DNA from: Winogradskya consettensis
GTDB taxonomy: Bacteria; Actinomycetota; Actinomycetes; Mycobacteriales; Micromonosporaceae
Assembly: GCF_018332715.1 (NCBI RefSeq)
Contig: NZ_BOQP01000022.1
Location: 1-64,000 of the forward strand
DNA length: 64,000 bases
Direction: 5' to 3'
In this document: piece after piece, positions 60,508 to 64,000 of the stretch
How positions within the stretch are numbered: position 1 is the stretch's first letter
How the letters are laid out: every line of letters starts with the position of its first letter
The notes under the pieces: generated by a model
What the model was told of the DNA's origin: nothing
The model's input: the letters and a program-made list of their open reading frames with translations, nothing else
Database searches by the model: none
Translations under genes and position numbers: made by a program

Positions 60508-62331
60508 ATGGCTCTCGAGGTTCCCTACCGCTCAATCCCGGACATGCTGCTCCGACGGGTCGGAGCGACGCCGGATGCCAGGGCGTTCGCCGTTCCGACC
60601 GCGGACGACACCGGCATCACGTGGCTGACGTGGGCGCAGATCGGGGACCGGGCCAAGGCTGTTGCCGCGGGGCTCGCCGGGCTCGGCGTCGGCCTTGAGG
60701 ACCGCGTTTCCATTCTTTCCGGCACGCGCATCGAGTGGGTCCTCGCCGACCTGGGCGTCAACCTCGCCGGCGGGGCGACGACCACGGTCTACCCGACCAC
60801 GGAGCCCGAGGATGCGGCGTACATCGTCGCCGACTCGGGTTCCAAGGTGCTCATCGCCGAGAACCCGAAGCAGGCGCTCAAGCTCTCCGGCGTCGAGACC
60901 TCGCTGACCCACATCGTGGTCATCGACGGGCTCGCCGACGCCTCGGCGCAGCCGCCCCAGCTCACCCTCGCCGAGCTCGAGGAGCGCGGCCGCGCGGCGC
61001 TGGCCGACAACCCCGGGCTGATCGAGGCGATCGCCGAGGGCATCGGCCCCGACAACATCGCCACGCTGATCTACACGTCGGGCACCACCGGGCGGCCCAA
61101 GGGTGTGGAGCTGACGCACGGTGGCTGGTGCTGGCAGGGCGTCGCGCAGGCCGGGGTGGGGCTGTTCGAGCCCACGGACCTGCAGTTCCTCTGGCTGCCG
61201 CTGTCCCACTCGTTCGGCAAGTCGCTGACCTGCGGCATCATCCATGTCGGCGTCCCGACCTACATCGACGGCCGGGTCGACAAGCTCGTCGACATGCTCG
61301 CGGTGGTCAAGCCGACCCTGATGTGCGGCGCCCCGCGCATCTTCGAGAAGGTCTACAACAAGACGGTCACCACGGCTACCGGCGACGGCGGCGTCAAGGC
61401 CAAGATCTTCCACTGGGCGGTCGCCACCGGCAAGCGCAAGGTCGCCCTGGAGCAGGAGGGCAAGCCGGTCCCGGCCGGCCTCAAGGCGCAGTATGCCGTC
61501 GCTGAGAAGCTCGTCTTCTCCAAGCTGCAACAGCGCCTCGGCGGCCGGATGCGCGCCCTGGTCTCCGGCTCGGCCCCGCTGAGCCGCGACATCGCCGAGT
61601 TCTTCGCCGCGGCCAACCTGGCGATCATGGAGGGCTACGGCCTCACCGAGGCCAGCGCCGCCGACTTCTGCAACCGGCACGGCAAAATCAAGATCGGCTC
61701 GGTCGGCCCCGGCCTCGGCGACCTCGAGTGCAAGATCGACACCGACGGCGAGATCCTGCTCCGCGGCAAACCGGTCATGCGCGGCTACCACAACCTGCCC
61801 AAGGAAACCGCCGAGGCCTTCACCGAGGACGGCTTCCTGCGCACCGGCGACATCGGCGAACTCGACTCAGACGGCTACCTGCGCGTTACCGACCGCAAGA
61901 AGGACCTGGTCAAGACGTCCGGCGGTAAGTACATCGCACCGTCGGCGATCGAGGGCATGTTCAAGGCGGTCTGCCCGTACACGTCGCAGGCGGTCGTGGT
62001 CGGCCAGGCCCGCAACTTCGTCACCATGCTGATCAGCCTCGACGAGGAAGCCATCGCCTCCTGGGCCACCGGCGGACCCCTCGCCGGCAAGCCCTACGAG
62101 GAGATCGTCACCGCCCCCGAGACCGAGAAGATGGTCGCGGCCTACATCGAAGAGCTGAACACCAAGCTCAACCGCTGGGAGACGGTGAAGAAGTTCGCCA
62201 TCCTCCCCCGCGACCTCAGCATCGAACACGGCGAGGTCACCCCGTCGATGAAGGTCAAGCGTCGCAGCGTCGAGGCCAACTTCGCCGAGCACATCGAGAA
62301 GATGTACGCGGGCTCGCTCGCCCAGCTCTGA
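60508..62331 (+). CDS. Long-chain fatty acyl-CoA synthetase
   Basis: A 607-residue AMP-forming ligase that activates fatty acids to acyl-CoA (FadD15-like). It has the P-loop-like YTSGTTGRPKGVELTH (A3, about residue 192), the fatty-acid-gate region FLWLPLSHSFGKSL, the A5 motif MEGYGLTEASAADF, A7/A8 FLRTGDIGELDSDGYLRVTDRKKDLVKTSGGKYIAP, and a C-terminal Lys in MKVKRRSVEANF. Start: the ATG at 60508 (MALEVPYRSIP); the frame is open upstream but crosses the palindromes. Followed by a strong terminator. Confidence 0.92.
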   Translation: MALEVPYRSIPDMLLRRVGATPDARAFAVPTADDTGITWLTWAQIGDRAKAVAAGLAGLGVGLEDRVSILSGTRIEWVLADLGVNLAGGATTTVYPTTEPEDAAYIVADSGSKVLIAENPKQALKLSGVETSLTHIVVIDGLADASAQPPQLTLAELEERGRAALADNPGLIEAIAEGIGPDNIATLIYTSGTTGRPKGVELTHGGWCWQGVAQAGVGLFEPTDLQFLWLPLSHSFGKSLTCGIIHVGVPTYIDGRVDKLVDMLAVVKPTLMCGAPRIFEKVYNKTVTTATGDGGVKAKIFHWAVATGKRKVALEQEGKPVPAGLKAQYAVAEKLVFSKLQQRLGGRMRALVSGSAPLSRDIAEFFAAANLAIMEGYGLTEASAADFCNRHGKIKIGSVGPGLGDLECKIDTDGEILLRGKPVMRGYHNLPKETAEAFTEDGFLRTGDIGELDSDGYLRVTDRKKDLVKTSGGKYIAPSAIEGMFKAVCPYTSQAVVVGQARNFVTMLISLDEEAIASWATGGPLAGKPYEEIVTAPETEKMVAAYIEELNTKLNRWETVKKFAILPRDLSIEHGEVTPSMKVKRRSVEANFAEHIEKMYAGSLAQL

Positions 62332-62342
62332 ACGCTCACCTC

Positions 62343-62380
62343 CGATCGGCCGGCCCTCGTGGCCGGCCGATCGTCTTTCC
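62343..62380 (+). terminator. Intrinsic terminator of fadD
   Basis: Perfect 13-bp arms CGATCGGCCGGCC / GGCCGGCCGATCG with loop CTCGT, followed by TCTTTCC. Confidence 0.85.
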
Positions 62381-62415
62381 CCGCCCGGCAAACGGGCCCG
62401 GCGCGATGATGAGGT

Positions 62416-63183
62416 GTGACTCGCGGGCGCTGGATCGGGATCGGCGCCGCTCTGGGTGTACTCATGGTGCTCGTGGGTCTGGTGGTGTCGGTGTTGTCCC
62501 GGACCGAAGACTCCTCGCCGCGGCCGGATCAGGCGGCTCCCGGCACCGTGTTGCTCGTTCCCGGCTACGGCGGTAGCACGAGTGCGCTGAGCCGGTTGGC
62601 CGTGACGTTGCGGGCCGCGGGCCGGGAGGCCAAGGTGGTGACGCTGCCCGGTGACGGGACCGGTGATCTGCTGGCTTCCGCTGACACCCTGGAGGTGGCC
62701 GTGCGGGCGGAGTTGAGTCACGGGTCGCCTTCCGTTGACGTGGTCGGGTATTCGGCCGGGGGCGTGGTAGCGCGTCTGTGGGTGCAACGGCACGAGGGCG
62801 CAACTGTGGCCCGCCGGATCGTCACGCTCGGGTCGCCGTTGCACGGGACGCGGCTCGCAAGACTCGGGGCGGCGCTGGCCCCGGGTTCGTGCCCCGCGGC
62901 GTGCCGTCAACTCGCCCCGGACAGCGACCTGCTCAAGGAGATCGACGGTGACGACCTCCCGTCCGGGCTGCCGTGGCTGTCCCTCTGGACCGAGAACGAC
63001 GAGACAGTCCAGCCCCCGGACTCCGCGCGCCTCGACGGCGCGGTGAACCTGGCCGTGCAGAGCCTCTGTCCCGGCGTCGTGGTCTCCCACAGCGAGCTGC
63101 CGACCAACTCGATCGTGTCGGCCCTGGTCGTGCAGGCCCTGGAGGAAACCACGTTGATGACGCCGGAAGCGTGCCCGGCCTGA
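62416..63183 (+). CDS. Exported or membrane-anchored lipase/esterase
   Basis: A 255-residue alpha/beta hydrolase with an N-terminal hydrophobic helix (WIGIGAALGVLMVLVGLVVSVL) acting as signal or anchor. The fold shows VLLVPGYGGSTSALSRL (oxyanion region, about residue 46), the nucleophile Ser in VDVVGYSAGGVVARLWV, TLGSPLHGTRLA, an acid in WLSLWTENDETV and His in VVVSHSELPTN. This is the class 2 lipase/PGAP1-like pattern used on lipid esters. Four cysteines in the second half may form disulfides. Start: the GTG at 62416. Its position next to fadD would suit release and activation of fatty acids. Confidence 0.85.
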   Translation: MTRGRWIGIGAALGVLMVLVGLVVSVLSRTEDSSPRPDQAAPGTVLLVPGYGGSTSALSRLAVTLRAAGREAKVVTLPGDGTGDLLASADTLEVAVRAELSHGSPSVDVVGYSAGGVVARLWVQRHEGATVARRIVTLGSPLHGTRLARLGAALAPGSCPAACRQLAPDSDLLKEIDGDDLPSGLPWLSLWTENDETVQPPDSARLDGAVNLAVQSLCPGVVVSHSELPTNSIVSALVVQALEETTLMTPEACPA

Positions 63184-63900
63184 TCAGCCCGGCCGCCCGT
63201 ACTCCTCCAGCAGCCGCAGCCAGATCTCGCTGATCGTCGGATAGGCCGGCACGGCGTGCCACAACCGGGCGAGTGGCACCTCGCCCACGATCGCGACGGT
63301 CGCGGCCTGCAGCAACTCGGCGACATCCGGTCCGACGACGGTAAACCCGAGCAGCACCTGTCGGTCCTCGTCGACGACCATCCGGGCGTGGCCCTGGTAG
63401 CCGTCGGCGTGCAGGGCAGCTCCAGCAATCGAACCCACCTCGTAGTCGACCGACCGGATCCGGTGCCCGGCTTGCTCGGCCGCCGCCGCGGTCAGACCGA
63501 CCGACGCCACCTCCGGGTCGGTGAACACCACCTGTGGCACCGCTTGGTGATCGGCCGTCGCCACGTGCGCGCCCCACGGCTCGTCCTGGACCGGCCTGCC
63601 CAATGCTCGCGCGACGATCACGTCGCCGGCCGCCCGCGCCTGGTATTTGCCCTGGTGCGTGAGCAGGGCGCGATGATTGACGTCGCCGGCCGCGTACAGC
63701 CATCCGTCCGGGACGTCAGAAACCCGCAAGGTGTCGTCGACCTCGAGCCACCCGCCAGGCTTCAACCCCGCGGTTTCCAGACCGAGATCCCCCGTGCGCG
63801 GAACCCGGCCAACCGCGACCAGCAACTCGTCCGTCTCGACCGTCTGCCCGTCGCCGAGGGTGATCCGCACAGCCCCCGCCCGCTCGACCGACACCACGTC
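63184..63900 (-). pseudogene. C-terminal fragment of an NAD(P)/FAD disulfide-type oxidoreductase
   Basis: The last ~240 residues of a pyridine nucleotide-disulfide oxidoreductase (mercuric reductase/lipoamide dehydrogenase type). Present are the end of the NAD domain (VRITLGDGQTVETDELLVAVGRVPRT), the second FAD motif LYAAGDVNHRALLTHQGKYQA and the dimerisation domain (VPQVVFTDPEVASVGLT ... LARLWHAVPAYPTISEIWLRLLEEYG). The frame continues to the window edge, but beyond about 63900 its sequence no longer resembles the family, and the other strand there encodes a receiver domain. The N-terminal FAD domain and redox-active cysteines are therefore missing, so I call it truncated. Confidence 0.65.
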
Positions 63901-64000
63901 GCGCTGACGACGTTCGACCACGACGACATCGTTCTCGCTGCCCTCCGTGCGGGCGCCAACGGTTTTCTGAGCAAGACCGTGAGCCCGGTGGAGCTTCTCA
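63901..64000 (+). pseudogene. Fragment of a NarL/LuxR-type receiver domain, cut by window end
   Basis: The plus strand from 63901 reads ALTTFDHDDIVLAALRAGAN then GFLSKTVSPVELL. This matches the second half of NarL-family receivers (LTTFD, ALRAGAxGFLxK, P..LL). The part with the phospho-Asp should lie upstream, but that DNA is the antisense of the oxidoreductase, so this gene lacks its 5' half unless it is joined elsewhere. The rest of the gene is outside the window. Confidence 0.6.

Overview
This is a high-GC actinobacterial chromosome segment. GTG starts are frequent, third codon positions are almost always G or C, and many stop/start overlaps are of the GTGA, ATGA or GTGCCTGA kind. Gene content and order (uvrB, coaE-GrpB fusion, rpsA, polA, livFGMHJ, an ANTAR regulator of the PdtaR type, pyk-tesB, gltBD, lgt, trpABC, trpE-hisI, a stand-alone S4 protein, DUF2945/DUF3140 pair) fit Micromonosporaceae, probably Actinoplanes or a close relative. 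That is inferred from protein resemblance, not from a search. Most of the window is core chromosome. I see no transposase, integrase, CRISPR array or biosynthetic cluster.

Layout. 1-7.1 kb: uvrB, coaE and rpsA, all on the minus strand, separated by long GC-rich tandem-repeat spacers and one strong intrinsic terminator. 7.5-11.2 kb: a methyltransferase, a DUF2945/DUF3140 pair, an ArsR regulator and a small membrane protein, with more tandem repeats. 11.4-19.1 kb: polA, then a complete branched-chain amino acid ABC importer. 19.3-28.2 kb: a lipoprotein, the ANTAR response regulator, tRNA-Leu(CAA), an HdeD-like membrane protein, tesB and pyk (translationally coupled), an HTH/transmembrane/extracytoplasmic protein, and a solute-binding lipoprotein with its membrane partner. 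28.2-34.3 kb: gltB-gltD glutamate synthase. 34.4-44.0 kb: a GNAT enzyme, then a tryptophan/lipoprotein block in which hisI-trpE-Trp membrane protein is separated from trpC-trpB-trpA-lgt-monooxygenase by a small opposite-strand gene. 44.2-48.4 kb: one 1,399-residue, almost wholly disordered repeat protein. 48.5-50.4 kb: a regulator remnant, then a DUF2470 gene and an rpsD gene diverging from a near-perfect iron-box palindrome. 50.4-54.0 kb: a heterodimeric ABC exporter pair with asymmetric ATP sites. 54.2-57.3 kb: a DinB-like enzyme, an alpha/beta hydrolase, and an Abi-like HEPN protein preceded by two copies of a structured 52-bp element. 57.4-62.3 kb: a two-component system, a PepSY protein and fadD. 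62.4-64.0 kb: a lipase-like protein, then an oxidoreductase fragment abutting an opposite-strand receiver-domain fragment.

The observations I rate highest are: (1) the Abi-like HEPN protein with two structured repeats upstream, one ending just before its start codon, which recalls RNA-antitoxin-controlled AbiF systems; (2) a shared promoter-like motif placing both uvrB and polA as leaderless, probably DNA-damage-inducible transcripts; (3) the iron-box palindrome between DUF2470 and rpsD; (4) two gene-fusion scars (48.5-48.9 kb and 63.9 kb); and (5) the giant disordered protein with a short conserved C-terminal helical cap.

Repeats recur in spacers and genes: 31/32-, 39-, 38-, 18- and 34-bp arrays between genes, and 18-, 18-, 9- and 15-bp in-frame arrays inside coding regions. 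This is a general feature of this chromosome segment.
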